In this document: in pieces, positions 22,539 through 33,666 of the stretch
How the letters are laid out: each line of letters starts with the position of its first letter
Numbering within the stretch: the stretch's first letter is position 1
Assembly: GCF_000715075.1 (NCBI RefSeq)
Contig: NC_134102.1
Span: forward strand, 107,334,001 to 107,398,000
Direction: 5' to 3'
Length of the DNA: 64,000 nucleotides
Source of the DNA: Nicotiana tabacum
Taxonomy: Eukaryota > Streptophyta > Magnoliopsida > Solanales > Solanaceae
The notes under the pieces: model-generated
The model's database searches: none
Told to the model about the DNA's origin: nothing
The model's input: the letters and a program-made list of their open reading frames with translations, nothing else
Program-made: the position numbers and the translations under genes

Positions 22539-22677
22539 GCACGTGAGTTGTCCGTGCAGATCCAGATATTATTATGATACGTGAATTATCCGTGCAGCAC
22601 GTGAGTTGTCCGTGCGGATCCACATATGATATTATAGCACGTGAGTTGTCCGTGCAGCACGCGAGTTGTCCATGCTT
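22539..22677 (+). repeat. Hairpin-repeat array in LTR F
   Basis: Five copies, partly degenerate, of GCACGTGAGTTGTCCGTGC, whose ends (GCACG and CGTGC) can pair. They are separated by up to about 25 bases. Confidence 0.8.
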
Positions 22678-23313
22678 ATAGTGCTGGGCTGTAGGAGCCC
22701 TTCATGAGTCTGTACATACCCCCAGTGAGCACAGTCGACTATAAACAGGGATTGGGCTGCACGCCGCAGCAGGTATTGTATAGTGCTGAGTGATTGAGTG
22801 TTCTGAGCATAGTGAGAGAGAATGCGAGACAATGAGATTTATTACTCTGAGAGTGTGAGTACATGAGTACAATCTCTGAGATACATTGCACTGATATGCA
22901 CACATGACATACATGCATAGAGATGTGTTTTCCTCATGCCGTACAGTATCATATTATTCATGATTTCTCACACATGTTACAGATGGGCAAAGTGATGCAT
23001 TTGTTTTACACTGGTTATCTGGAAAGAAAATGAGACATTTTATTTATTATTGAAATGATTTTGGAAAAATTACTATTTTCAAACTTATTCATATTTTTGG
23101 TAACTTCAATAAACGATTTGGGTTTTCACTGATGTACTTAAAAAGCAGAACTATTTTCAGAGGTCACGATTTAGCTGGGCATTTATTCCTTGAGTTACTT
23201 CTGGTATTACTTGTTTAATATTGTTATGAACTATTGTTGGTTATGGAAGTTGGACTCTAACCATGGTACAAGCTCGTCACTACTTTCAACCTAAGACTAG
23301 GTTTGTTACTTAC

Positions 23314-24935
23314 TGTTACACCCTATATTTTCGTACGTAAAAATGCGTCGTAAGCAAACTAATGTAGGACCAAAAATGAGATAATATTTAAAAGTATATA
23401 AAGTAAGTTAATAATGTTATCTCTGAGGTTACAAATATTGAAGATCATGAACAACAAGTACAAAGAGGGTTGGACAGTTCAGAAGCTAAAGCAATTAAAT
23501 AAAACAATGTTTCGTCGAAAGTCGACAAGTTGGAAATGTTATAACATGTACCTTTGGGGTGAGACTAGGGTGATTAACATGATAAGGAGATTATGTTATG
23601 ATTTATATTAGTCGTATGACATCCATGTGTTATGTTTTGAAGTCAAGCGAGTTGTGGAACAAAAGTCGATGAAAGTCATCACAAGTTACATTCATAAGTT
23701 TTACTGAAACTTTGGGTCAAATGTAACTGCGATTTTCTTCCAATATACTTAGAGTTATGGGGTGTTCCACCCATCAAATTAAATATCTATGAGTCTATTT
23801 TCCAACGCATTAAACCGTTTGTCAATACGACATTGGAGTAGAAAGATATGGGCATTTGTGCGATACTGCGCAAGCTGCTAGGTGACAAGTAGGTGTGTCA
23901 CCTACTTGCTTAAATGAAAGCCCAAAAATGGGCCATTTCGGGTCGTCCAAAGAGGCCTTTTAAGGGCCTATTTTCTTCATATATTAGACTTAAAATAGAG
24001 CATAATAACCAGACATAAGCTCTGCAAAGAATCCTCCCAAAAATTTCCCACAAACCCTAATTGATTTTCTCTCCCTTTCAAGTTCTAATTGGAGGTAAAA
24101 CCTAGAGTTTGAAGAACCAAGATAAGAGCTGAGTTATCCAACAAATAAGGTGAGTTTACTGCACTCTTTCATCTAATTTTTCTTCTGTAAATTCATGGTA
24201 AGTCGTTCTATACTTGTAAGAACTCACGGGACGGTGATCGGAAGCCGTGAGTTCGAGTTATTCACTTGTAGCGGACTGTTTTGTGGACTGTTTTGTGTTG
24301 CTGTTGGGCTGCGTGTTGTACTACTATTTTGTGGAGTTTTGGAGGAGGAAGGGGGTTTATAAACACCATATAAATGTAGGGTGGTTGGCTGGTCGTTCGT
24401 CATAACATTTTCGGGTTGTTTGACACTACTACGGTGGTCGTTTTGTGTACGAAGAGATTGGGGTGTGTTGGGCTGTTTTGTAGTATTTGATGGTGTATAT
24501 AGGGCTGGAAAATGATGTATATATGTTGTTATTATTCTGTTCTTGTATTGTTGGTGTTATCTTGAATTTGGAGGAAGTAAGGATTATAGGGGAGATGCTG
24601 CCCGTTTTAATACAAAATAAGTTTGTCGTTCGTTGTGCGATAGTTGTACCTTTCATAACTTAACGATAGTATTATTATCGTTCTTGTAGATTAAGGTGCA
24701 AAGAGGTGAGTTCAACTTGGTGATTGGAAAGATTGTGATAAGGTATGTTAAGGCTAAGCCCTTCCTTCATTTTGGCATGATCTCGTAGCTACATGTGTTA
24801 ATAATGAGACATAAAGAGAAGTTCGTATTCATGAATTTATTCACATTATTCTAGTCTCATAAGTTACAATATTATTCCTTATCGGGACTTCATATTCAGT
24901 TTAGTTTTGTCTTTATTCAGTCAAGAGAGCAGAGG

Positions 24936-24971
<36 letters not shown>

Positions 24972-25876
24972 TATTACACTATTTTCACCACCATCGAGCT
25001 ATAATCGGTGGGCAGGCCCCTATTGGGCAACCTCTGATCAGATGGTAAGTTACATATACCGAGCCTACTGTGGCCGAGCGCCTATGAGCGAGCCCAGGAT
25101 GGCCGAGATACAGAGCCCAGTATGGCCGAGCGCCTATGAGCGAGCCTACTACGGCCGAGCATTTACACGTACCGAGCCTTATAGGGCCGGACATTTATTT
25201 TACTTACTATATTGAAGGAGTTTAGTCACTATCAGCAGGTAAGTATATCTCCAGATCATCTTTGACTCCCAGTTACTTCCAGTTATTATATTATCAGTTC
25301 AGTTTCAATTTTCAGTTATGTTATTGCCTTACATACTCGGTACATTATTTCGTACTGACGTCCCTTTTTCGGGGACGCTGCATTTTATGCATGCAGGTTC
25401 AGATAGACAGACGAGTAGACCTCCTCAGTAGGTGTTTCCCGAGTTCAGCCTGATCGGTAAGCTCCACGTCTTTCAGAGTTGCCAGGTCTAGAGTTTTGTG
25501 TACATCTTATGTATATCTGTATATATGTTATGGGTAGGTCGGGGCCCTGTTCTGATCACAATATATCTATCAGTAGAGGCTTGTAGACATATCCTGTTGG
25601 TTAGTGCAGTATGTTGGGTTTGTAGGCATGGTATGTATATTTGATGGTTTGTCAGCTGTAGTAGCTATGACGGCCTTGTCGGCCTAGCTTTATATTGATG
25701 TTTAGTTAGCGCTAGTTTCCATTCAGTTTTATATTTTGCTTCGCAAATTGTCTTGCAAGGTAGCCCCATGGCCAAAGTATGACATTATATGTTCAGAGTC
25801 CCTTAGTCGCAATTTGGTACGCCAGGTTAGGTGAGGCACCGGGTGCTTGTCTCGCTCCTAGGTTCGGGGCGTGACA
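23314..25876 (+). mobile_element. Solo LTR S
   Basis: A 2,563-base LTR starting TGTTACACCC and ending GGGGCGTGACA, with no internal region. Flanks are CTTAC (23309-23313) and CTTAT (25877-25881), a target duplication with one change. It interrupts LTR F. Inside are a perfect inverted repeat CAAGTAGGTG-TGT-CACCTACTTG (23886-23908), donor-like GGTGAGT (24149) and GGTATGT (24742), a GGCCGAGC-rich repeat block (25065-25195) and a CTGCAT..ATGCAG stem-loop (25378-25396). Unequal recombination between the two LTRs of one element is the usual origin. Confidence 0.88.
24938..24969. repeat. (TA)n microsatellite
   Basis: Sixteen or so TA units within solo LTR S. Confidence 0.95.
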
Positions 25877-26274
25877 CTTATTTTCTGGGGTCGGTTGTAC
25901 TGATACTACACTTCTGCACATTGCGTGCAGATATTGGCTGCCATTGTTGCTGTGTTCGATGGTTGCTGGATTTGAAGATGTACATGCACTCCTGTTGTAG
26001 CTGCCTCTTGTTCAGGGTAGCCTTAGATTTATAAAAGCTCTGTTTATGTATTATTCAAACAGACTATGTATTTAATTCATTTCTGCTTGTAAACTCTAAT
26101 CTTAGAAGCTCATGATATATACTATCAATTCTTGGGGATTGTATACGATTAAGATCTTTATTTACTTAAATTGCTTTAATAATCATTATTGGAATGGAAC
26201 ATTTGGTAATTGGCTTACCTAACGGGTTGGGTTAGGTGCCATCACGATTAGTTGGATTTTGGGTTGTGACAAGG

Positions 26275-26286
26275 TGGTATTAGAGC
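26275..26286 (+). other. Element F primer binding site, initiator tRNA-Met
   Basis: TGGTATTAGAGC follows LTR F after three bases. It differs at one position from TGGTATCAGAGC, the complement of the plant initiator tRNA-Met end. Confidence 0.85.
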
Positions 26287-27570
26287 TCTAGGTTCATAGG
26301 TTCTACAAGTCATGAGCAAGTGTCTAGTAGAGTCTTGCGGATCGGTATGATGACGTCCATACTTATCTTCGAGAGGCTACAGGGCATTTAGGATATATAC
26401 TTCCCAACTTTCTTTCTTTATCGTGTGGAGTTGATTCACCTTGAGACATAACTCTTTGAATTCCTTCCACGCATTCGTATGCGCACATTAGAGCTCGGTA
26501 TCAGCTGTGCATCGCCGGCTTATGATTCCATGAACGAAGTTCGAGATGAGTATTCTATGTTTTGATGATGGGCCAGTCTGGAGGACTTGAGGCCAGGGTT
26601 AGACCGCAGCTTAAGCTCGGTAGCTTCAGTTGTAACTTGTACAATTGGACTTATATGTACGGTAATGATCCTACAGTGGAATTTGTGGCCTAATGAGCGG
26701 TGGAATAGCGCTGTGATGGGTATTATGTAACCGTGGGATGCGTTAAGACGGTTGGAATATGACGAGAAGTGTTTTATTGAAATGTAAAGGAAAGGCCATT
26801 GGGTGCTTGATTTTCGATTTGATGTGACGAACAGTCTCGAGTAATGAATATTTTGAAGGATCTTTCACATTGTTAAATTTTGGGACATACCAAACTCTCA
26901 TGTCTGGTTAATGAGTTTGGACTCAGATAGACTAAGTGATTGCATAGTAATTGTGACTACGATAATGTATAACAAGATACCAGTTTGAGGCTAAGCAGGT
27001 GGGTTATCCCCTACGGAGTAATCTATGTAGGTGTATTCCTTATGATGTGAGTAGAGAGTTTCTTTTCCGCTGACGGGGTGTATGGGTGGAGATTTGAATC
27101 TGAATTTGGTTGAGAAAGTTGACTTGTGTGTTAAGAGGATGAATACGAGCTTAGCAGATGATTGAGGTATTCTTATGGTTGGCGTTGTATGAACTTTGGA
27201 AGAAGTTTCGTTGGACTAACTGTGGCATTGTGGCAGTAAGAGAGTACTGGTATTGTGAGTTATGGAATGTTTTAATCTATGGCTTTGACCTAAGTAGGGG
27301 AGTCTGCTATTGACAATTTGATTTCATGGTTAGGTGTTAAATTTTAATTTTGGTCTGAGGCATAATTGTGGGTTAGGTATGACTTGCAGAAGTTGAGATC
27401 GAGGATGACTCGAATAAGAAAATTCCTGGTTAAGGATTATATTGCACGTATGAGTATATGAAATTCGTGGGATGAGTGAGTTGTTATTGGTGAAATGTAG
27501 TGCGCACGGAGTATGCATTTGATATGTGGTGTTAAAGTAGAGTTACTTCTTTGAGTGTTGTGGTGCTAAT
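26287..27570 (+). other. Element F untranslated leader, truncated
   Basis: About 1.3 kb with no coding sequence. Its first 130 bases match, block by block, the leaders of A and C read on - (GTCATGAGCAAGT, CTAGTAGAGTCTTGCGGATC, ATCTTC-AGAGGCTACAGGG). It stops near 27570, where block H begins in the opposite orientation. The rest of F is not recognised in this window. Confidence 0.7.
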
Positions 27571-28640
27571 GGGGCACGTGTAGGGAGGCAAAGCAAGTTT
27601 GTAAGAAACCTCCCCAATTCATCTCAACACCTCAAATGGGCCTATAAACCTTGGGCTCAACTTGCCCTTCTTCCCAAATCTCATGATTCCCTTCATTGGA
27701 GAAACCTTCAAGATAACTTTTTCACCCACCATAAACGATAAATTACGCGCTTTCCGATCCGCGTAACTCTTCTTTCTGGACTATGCTGTACGAAGTCGCT
27801 CCTGAATTAACTTTACATTTTCCAAGGCATCCTTCACCAAATCAGTACCATATAACTTAGCCTCACCGGGCTCAAACCATCCGATGGGCGAACGACATCA
27901 TCGACCATATAAAGCCTTAAATGGAGCCATCTCGATGCTGGATTGGTAACTGTTATTATAAGCAAACTCGGCCAAAGGCAAGAAATGACCCCCACTAACC
28001 TCCAAAGTCAATCACATATGCCCTGCGCATATCCTCCAAAATCTGAACTGTCCGCTCTGACTGCCCGTCGGTCTGCAGATGAAAGGCTGTGCTGAGCTCT
28101 ACACGGGTCCCCGATTCACTCTGTACTGATATCTAGAAATGTGAAGTAAACTGAGGGCCTCTATCTGATATGATGGAAATTGGCACACCGTGCAACCGAA
28201 CTATCTCCTGAATATATATCTGGGCCAACCTCTCCGAAGTGTACGTAGTTACGACTGGAATGAAGTGTGCCGACTTGGTCAACCTATCGACAATGACCCA
28301 AACTGCATCAAACTTCCACAAGGTCCGCGGCAACCCAACTACGAAGTCCATAGTAATGCGTTCCCATTTCCACTCCGGTATAGTCACCTGCTGAAGTAGG
28401 CTACCTGGCCTCTAGTGCTCATAATTAACTTGCTGGTAATTTAGACACCTAGCTACATATTCGACTATGTTCTTTTTCATCCGCCTCCACCAATAATGCT
28501 GCCTCAAGTCAAGATACATCTTCGTAACACCTGGATGAATAGTAACAGATAGACGATCCTGAAGTCGCAGAATACCATCCGCGCCAATAGTAACTTCCTT
28601 GGAACCACCCCGTAGTACCGTTTCCCGAAGAACCATTAAG
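27570..28640 (-). pseudogene. Block H integrase, C-terminus missing
   Basis: Reads on - from about 28640. The zinc domain shows [23 protein letters not shown], then CLNYQQVNYEH, in which the second Cys of the usual C-x2-C is Tyr. The core has [13 protein letters not shown] (first Asp), ISDRGPQF (second Asp) and DGQSERTVQILE (Glu). The C-terminal MKGIMRFGKKGKLSPRFIGPFEVL block is followed by EVSYKLALPP, and there the match ends. The chromodomain expected next is absent because the block is cut at about 27570. Stops are at about 28410, 28130 and further on. Confidence 0.85.
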
Positions 28641-29494
28641 TGTGGATCATCATACTGCCGAGCCTTTATCTACTCAAATAATGAAGACTGGGCCACAACA
28701 CATGCAAGAACTTGGCTGGGCTCTGAAATATCCAGCCTCACAAGTCTGTTAGCCAAGGACTGAATATCCAAGGCTAATGGCCTCTCCTCCGCTGAAACGA
28801 AAGCCAAACTACCCATACTCTCTGCCTTTCTACTCAAGGCGTTTGCAACTACATTTTCTTTGCCCGGATGATACATGATAGTAATATCATAATCTTGTAG
28901 TAACTCAAGCCATCTGCGCTGCCTCAAATTTAGATCCCACTGCTTGATTAAATACTGCTAACTGCGATGATCAGTGTAAACCTCACAAGACACCCCATAA
29001 AGATAATGCCTCCAAATCTTAAGAGTGTGAACAATTGCAGCTAACTCCAAATCATGTACCGGGTAATTCTTCTCGTAGGGTTTTAGCTGACGTGAGGCAT
29101 ATGCAATAACTCGCCCCTCCTGCATTAATACACAACCCAAACCAACGCGTGAGGCATCACAATACACTGTATACATCCTCAAACCGGAAGGCAACACTAA
29201 CACTAGTGCTGTAGTCAATGTTGTCTTAAGCTTCGGAAAGCTCACCTCACAATCATCAGACCATCGGAACGGAGCACCCTTCTGGGTTAATTTAGTCAAA
29301 GGTGCTGCAATAGATGAAAAGCTCTCCACGAACCAACGATAATAACCTGCTAACCCTAGGAAACTCCTGATCTCAGTCGCCGAAGTGGGACGATGCCAAT
29401 TCTGATCTGCCTCGATCTTTTTAGGATCAACTTTAATGCCTCGCCTGATAAAATATGCCCCAAAAATGCTATAGAATCTAGCCAAAACTCGCAT
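28641..29494 (-). pseudogene. Block H RT thumb, RNase H and linker
   Basis: Continues the Pol reading upstream of integrase. [21 protein letters not shown] and [12 protein letters not shown] mark the RT end. [16 protein letters not shown] (Asp), [15 protein letters not shown] (Glu) and VYTDHRS (Asp) mark an RNase H with its acidic residues kept. YHPGKENVVANALSRK closes it, with Asn at the usual Asp of ADALSR. Stops follow TDHRS (28955-28957) and lie at about 28668. Confidence 0.85.
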
Positions 29495-30019
29495 TTGGAG
29501 AACTTAGCATATAACTTTTGTTCCCGCAACGTCTGAAGCACCACTCTCATATGCTGCTCGTGCTCTTCCTTATTGCGTGAGTAAATCAAAATGTAATGAC
29601 AAACGAATTAATATATGGCCTGAATACCCTGTTCATTAGATCCATAGACATTGACGGAGCGTTAGTCAAACCGAAAAACATCACGTGAAATTCATAATGA
29701 CCATATCTAGTCCGAAAAGCAGTCTTCGGAACATCTGAATCCCGAATCTTCAATTGATGGTACCCCGACCTCAAGTCGATCTTAGAGAACACCCTAGCAC
29801 CTTGCAACTGGTCAAATAGATCATCAATACGTGGCAATGGGTACTTGTTCTTAATAGTAACTTTGTTCAATTGGCGATAATCAATACACATTCGCATTGT
29901 TCTATCCTTCTTTTTCACGAATAATACCGGTGCACCCTAAGGCGATACACTCGGTCTGACAAAACCTTTGGCTAATAACTCCTCAAGTTGTTCTTTCAAT
30001 TCCTTCAATTCTTTCGGAC
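29356..30019 (-). pseudogene. Block H reverse transcriptase, catalytic motif deleted
   Basis: Reading on -: [14 protein letters not shown], a stop where Trp is normal, [54 protein letters not shown] (first Asp), FFGLTNAPS and [12 protein letters not shown], then a stop. The IDD of the YxDD-type motif should follow but is missing. The reading resumes with [21 protein letters not shown], consistent with a deletion of about 10-12 bases near 29587-29600. [17 protein letters not shown] follows. The enzyme would be inactive even without the other stops. Confidence 0.88.
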
Positions 30020-30985
30020 TCATGCCGGTTGGATAGATATAGGCTGGGTATCTAGAGCCAAATCAATATAAAAATCAATATCACGATCTGGTGGCATACC
30101 TGGGAGATCTGAAGGAAATACATCGGAGAACTCCCCAACTACAGGCACTGAATCAATAGTTGGAGTCTCTGCAGTAGTATCCTGAACATAGGCTATATAA
30201 GCCAAACAACCCTTCTTGACCATGTGTCGAGCTTTTAGAAAGGAAATAACCAATTTAGATGCGCTAAAAGACGAACCCTTCAATTCCAACCTAGGAAATT
30301 CCGGCATTGCCAAAGTAACAGTCTTAGCATGGCAATTTTGGACGGCATGATATAGGGATAGCCAGTCCATGCCCGGGCTAATCTCGAAGTCGGTCATATC
30401 AAGAAATAGAAGATCTACTCTAGTCTCATAACCACAGAATGTAACAATACAGGACCAATAGATCTGATTCACAACAACACAATATCCCACAGGAGTGGAA
30501 ACATAAATAAGAGTACTCAAAGACTCACGGGAAACACCCAGGAAATGAGCAAATAGAGATGACACATATGAATACGTAGATCCTGGATCAAATAATATAG
30601 AGGCATGTTCGCCGCAAATAGAAATAATACATGTAATCACTGCATCTAAGGCCTCTGCATATGGTCTGGCCGTAAAAGCATAGAACCGAGCTGGAGCGCC
30701 AACTGGATGGCCTTCACCTTTAGGACGACCCCTACCCACCTGCCCTCCACCTCTGGGTCGTCGGACGGTTAGTGGGGCAACTGGTGCGGTAATCATAGGC
30801 TGCTGATCCTGCTGCACTGGTCTACCCCGAAGCCTAGGGTAGAATCTTTGCATGTGACTGAAATCCCCGCACTCGTAACAACTTTTCAGTGCAATGGGCT
30901 GCTGACTAGAAGTATGTACCTGGTGACCTGAATACCCACTGGAAAAACCCTGAATAACTTGTGGGCGATAAGAACTCTCTGGCAT
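30020..30985 (-). pseudogene. Block H zinc knuckle and protease
   Basis: This 321-codon open stretch is one of the longest here. Near its start it has CYECGDFSHMQRFYP, a CCHC knuckle in which the last Cys is Tyr. A Gly/Arg-rich linker follows, then the protease with [13 protein letters not shown] (active-site Asp in DPGS), DLLFLDMTDFEISPGMDWL (flap region) and a link VVGEFSDVFPSDLPGMPPDRDIDF into RT. Role: RNA packaging and polyprotein cleavage in a chromovirus. The ATG is internal. Confidence 0.88.
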
Positions 30986-31590
30986 AACACTGAAATAAGG
31001 TCACACTGGGGCACCCCGAGGACGCGGTGGTGCTGGATATGGAGGCCTGCTGGACTGCCCTCCCATGAACTGACCTCTACCCCCCAGACGGAGCACCTAT
31101 GAACTCTCCAGAATATCTAAACCGCTTGTCCCTCATAATCTCCTCTCGGCTACGCTGACGCACACCCTCAATCCTTCGGGCTATCTCCACAACCAACTCA
31201 TAAGAAGTCCCCCATCTCATCCTCTCAGGCCATAGTGGCCTGAATGCCAGTATGTAAACCAGCAACAAACCTCCGCACTCTCTCCGACTCAGTGGGAAGT
31301 ATCATAAGTGCATGGCAAGATAACTTAGATAACCTCGCCTCATAATCGGTTACTGACATCTGACCCTGCTGGAGCTGCTCAAACTGAAACCGCAACTCTT
31401 CCCTCTGGGAGGGTGGAATATACCTGTCCAGGAAAATACAGGTGAACCTGTCCCAAGTCACTGGAGGAGAATTTGTTGGTCTGCCAAGAAGATAAGACTT
31501 CCACCATCTACGGGTTCTGCCCTCCAGCTGAAAAGTTGCAAAGTCTACCCCATGAGATTCCATTATCCTCATGTTGTGCAGTCTATCCCT
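30986..31590 (-). pseudogene. Block H gag domain, N-terminus missing
   Basis: Reads ESHGVDFATFQLEGRTRRWW, SYLLGRPTNSPPVTWDRF, REELRFQFEQLQQGQMSV, ARLSKLSCHAL, TESERVRRFVAGL. This is the Retrotrans_gag domain of chromoviruses. Frame changes occur near 31225-31268 and 31000. The match stops at about 31590, where the sequence flips into the RNase H of element E on the other strand. The first half of the capsid domain is missing. Confidence 0.82.
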
Positions 31591-31880
31591 GGACCATAAG
31601 AGCCTTCAATATATTTTCAAATAGAAGGAATTGAATCTGAGGCAGAGAAGATGGCTTGAATTACTCAAGGATTATGACATTGATATTTTATACCATCCGG
31701 GGAAGGCTAATATTGTGGCCGGTGCTCTTAGCCAAAAATCTATGGGTAGCTTAGCACACTTGGAGGTATATAAATGGCCATTGGCCAAAGAAGTTCACTG
31801 ATTGGCTAGTTTGGGAGTTCGTCTTGCAGACTCTAGTGAAGGCGGGGTAATTATGCAAAATAGGGCTAAATCATCGCTTG
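31590..31880 (+). pseudogene. Element E RNase H, C-terminal end
   Basis: Reads DHKSLQYIFK, a stop, [20 protein letters not shown], then YHPGKANIVAGALS and SMGSLAHLE. This is the end of the chromoviral RNase H and the link to integrase. ADALSR is changed to AGALSQ. The N-terminal two thirds of the domain are missing at the junction with block H. Confidence 0.85.
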
Positions 31881-31908
31881 TTGTGGAAGGAAACAATAAA
31901 ACGATCCA

Positions 31909-33165
31909 TTGTTGGCGCAATTGAAAAAGGGGATTCATAAACATAAGACCATGGCCTTTTATATTGGTATGGATGATGCTACACTAAGGTACGAAAGGCG
32001 ACTATGTGTTCCAAATGTGGATGGTCTCCGTGAAAGAATTTTGACTGAAGCTCTCACTTATAAGTATTCCGTGCACCCAGGTTCTATAAAAATGTATCAT
32101 GATCTTAAGGAAGTCTATTAGTTGAATGATATGACGAGAAATGTGGCGGAGTTTGTGGCAAGATGTCCGAATTGTCAGCAAGTGAAGGCCGAACACCAAA
32201 GGCCCGGTGGGTTGGCACAGAACATAGAAATTCCAATGTGGAAATGGGTAATGATTAATATGGACTTTGTAGGAGGATTACTGCGCACTCCGCGCAAGTT
32301 TGAGTCAATTTGGGTGATTGTGGATCGACTCACGAAATCAGCACACTTTTTGCCGGTTAAGTCTACCGACACAGCGGAGCAGTATGCTTAGTTATATATC
32401 AAAGAAATAGTCAGGTTGCATGGCACCCCAGTTTCCATCATTTCTGATCGGGGAGCAAAATTCACTGCTAATTTTTGGAAGAAATTTCAGCAAGGTTTGG
32501 GTACTCAGGTGAATCTTAGTACAGCCTTTCACCCGCAGACTGACGGGCAGGCAGAACAGACTATTCAGACGCTTGAGGATATATTGCGTGCTTGTGTTCT
32601 AGACTTCAAAGGTAGTTGGGATGATCATTTACCACTCATAGAATTTGCCTATAACAATATCTATCATGCTAGCATTCATATGGCACCGTTCGAGGCTTTA
32701 TATAGTAGGAGATGTAGATCTCCCATTGAGTGGTTCAAAATTAGGGAAGCAGAGTTAGTAGGGCCAGACCTCATGCATCAGTCTATGGAAAAGGTTAAAA
32801 TCATTAAGGAGTGGTTGAAGACTGCTCAGAGTCATCATAAATCCTATTCGGATGTTCGTCGTAGGGATTTGGAGTTCAAAGAAGATGATTGGGTATTCTT
32901 GATAGTTTTCCCCATGAAAGGGGTAATGCGATTTGGTAAGAAAGGGAAATTGAGTCCAAGGTATGTCAGACCATACAAAATCATTCAGAGGATCGGTGAG
33001 GTGGCATACAAGGTTGAGTTACCACCTGAGATGTTATTAGTACACCCGGTGTTTCATGTGTCTATGTTGAAGAAAGTAGTTGGAGATCCAACACTCATTG
33101 TCCCGGTTGAGACTATTAGGGTAAAATTGACTAACAAAGAGATTCTGGTTTCTATTATTGATTAG
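31909..33165 (+). pseudogene. Element E integrase
   Basis: The zinc domain reads YSVHPGSIKMYHDLKEVY, a stop, and CPNCQQVKAEHQRPGG. The core has MINMDFVGGLLRT (first Asp), IISDRGAKFTANFW (second Asp) and DGQAEQTIQTLE (Glu), so the catalytic triad is kept. The longest open piece (32416-33165, 249 codons) covers the second half of the core and the C-terminal MKGVMRFGKKGKLSPRYV, RIGEVAYKVELPPEM and HPVFHVSMLKK. Stops at 32119 and 32389 break the rest. It is followed by a chromodomain. Confidence 0.9.
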
Positions 33166-33294
33166 CAAGTCCAAAAATTGAGAAATAAAGAAATTGCCTC
33201 TGTGAAAGTGTTGTGGCGAAACCAACAGGTTGAAGAGGCTACTTGGGACGCCGAGGAAGAAATGAAGAAAAAGTATCCTTACTTGTTTAAATGA
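33166..33294 (+). pseudogene. Element E chromodomain
   Basis: After a stop at 33163 the reading continues QVQKLRNKEIASVKVLWRNQ, VEEATWDAEEEMKKKYPYLF and ends at a TGA at 33292. The V-x-V-x-W..EEATWE pattern is the chromodomain at the integrase C-terminus of chromoviruses, thought to guide insertion to heterochromatin. Confidence 0.85.
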
Positions 33295-33653
33295 CCATGT
33301 TTTTATAAAGTTATGATCTAGGAAAATTATAAGACTTACTTTTTATGAATTTTGTATCATTTGAACAATTGGCGTTAAGGGTGTTCCTTTTTGGAAATAT
33401 ATTGCTTATGAGGCCACAGTTGGTGTTGTTTTGTATTATGTTACATCATTGGATTATGTATATGTTGTTAGGATGTGTTTCTGGGGCTCTCTGACACGTG
33501 GATAGGCCTAATTATAAGGGAAACTCTCACGAAATTTTTGGAAATTTAGGGAGCTAGTAAAATTTGGGGTTGCTAGTGTGTGGTATAAAACAAACTGAGT
33601 TGCATAAGATGCTAATGACGTATTTTTACCCTCATTCGAGGATGAATGATCCT

Positions 33654-33666
33654 AAGCGGGGGAGAA
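33654..33666 (+). other. Element E polypurine tract
   Basis: AAGCGGGGGAGAA directly precedes the TGTAACACCCC start of the 3' LTR. Confidence 0.85.

Larger units (their letters stand above)
20508..26271 (+). repeat. LTR F (5' LTR of a chromovirus), split by solo LTR S
   Basis: Starts TGTAACGATCCGGCCGATCG at 20508 inside the copia gag and ends GGGTTGTGACA at 26271, directly followed by an initiator tRNA-Met primer site. Without S (23314-25876) it is about 3.2 kb. Across the S insertion the LTR reads on smoothly: GTTACTTAC..TTCTGGGGTCGG..ACACTTCTGCAC, as in LTR B. It carries a CpG word array, two donor-like sites, a hairpin-repeat array and a 3' stem-loop. The five bases before it are CTCGC; the right duplication cannot be found because the 3' end of F is lost. 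Confidence 0.88.

Noticed and set aside
24985..25215. Open frames on both strands over the GGCCGAGC repeats of solo LTR S
   Set aside because: By-product of a local repeat inside a non-coding LTR.
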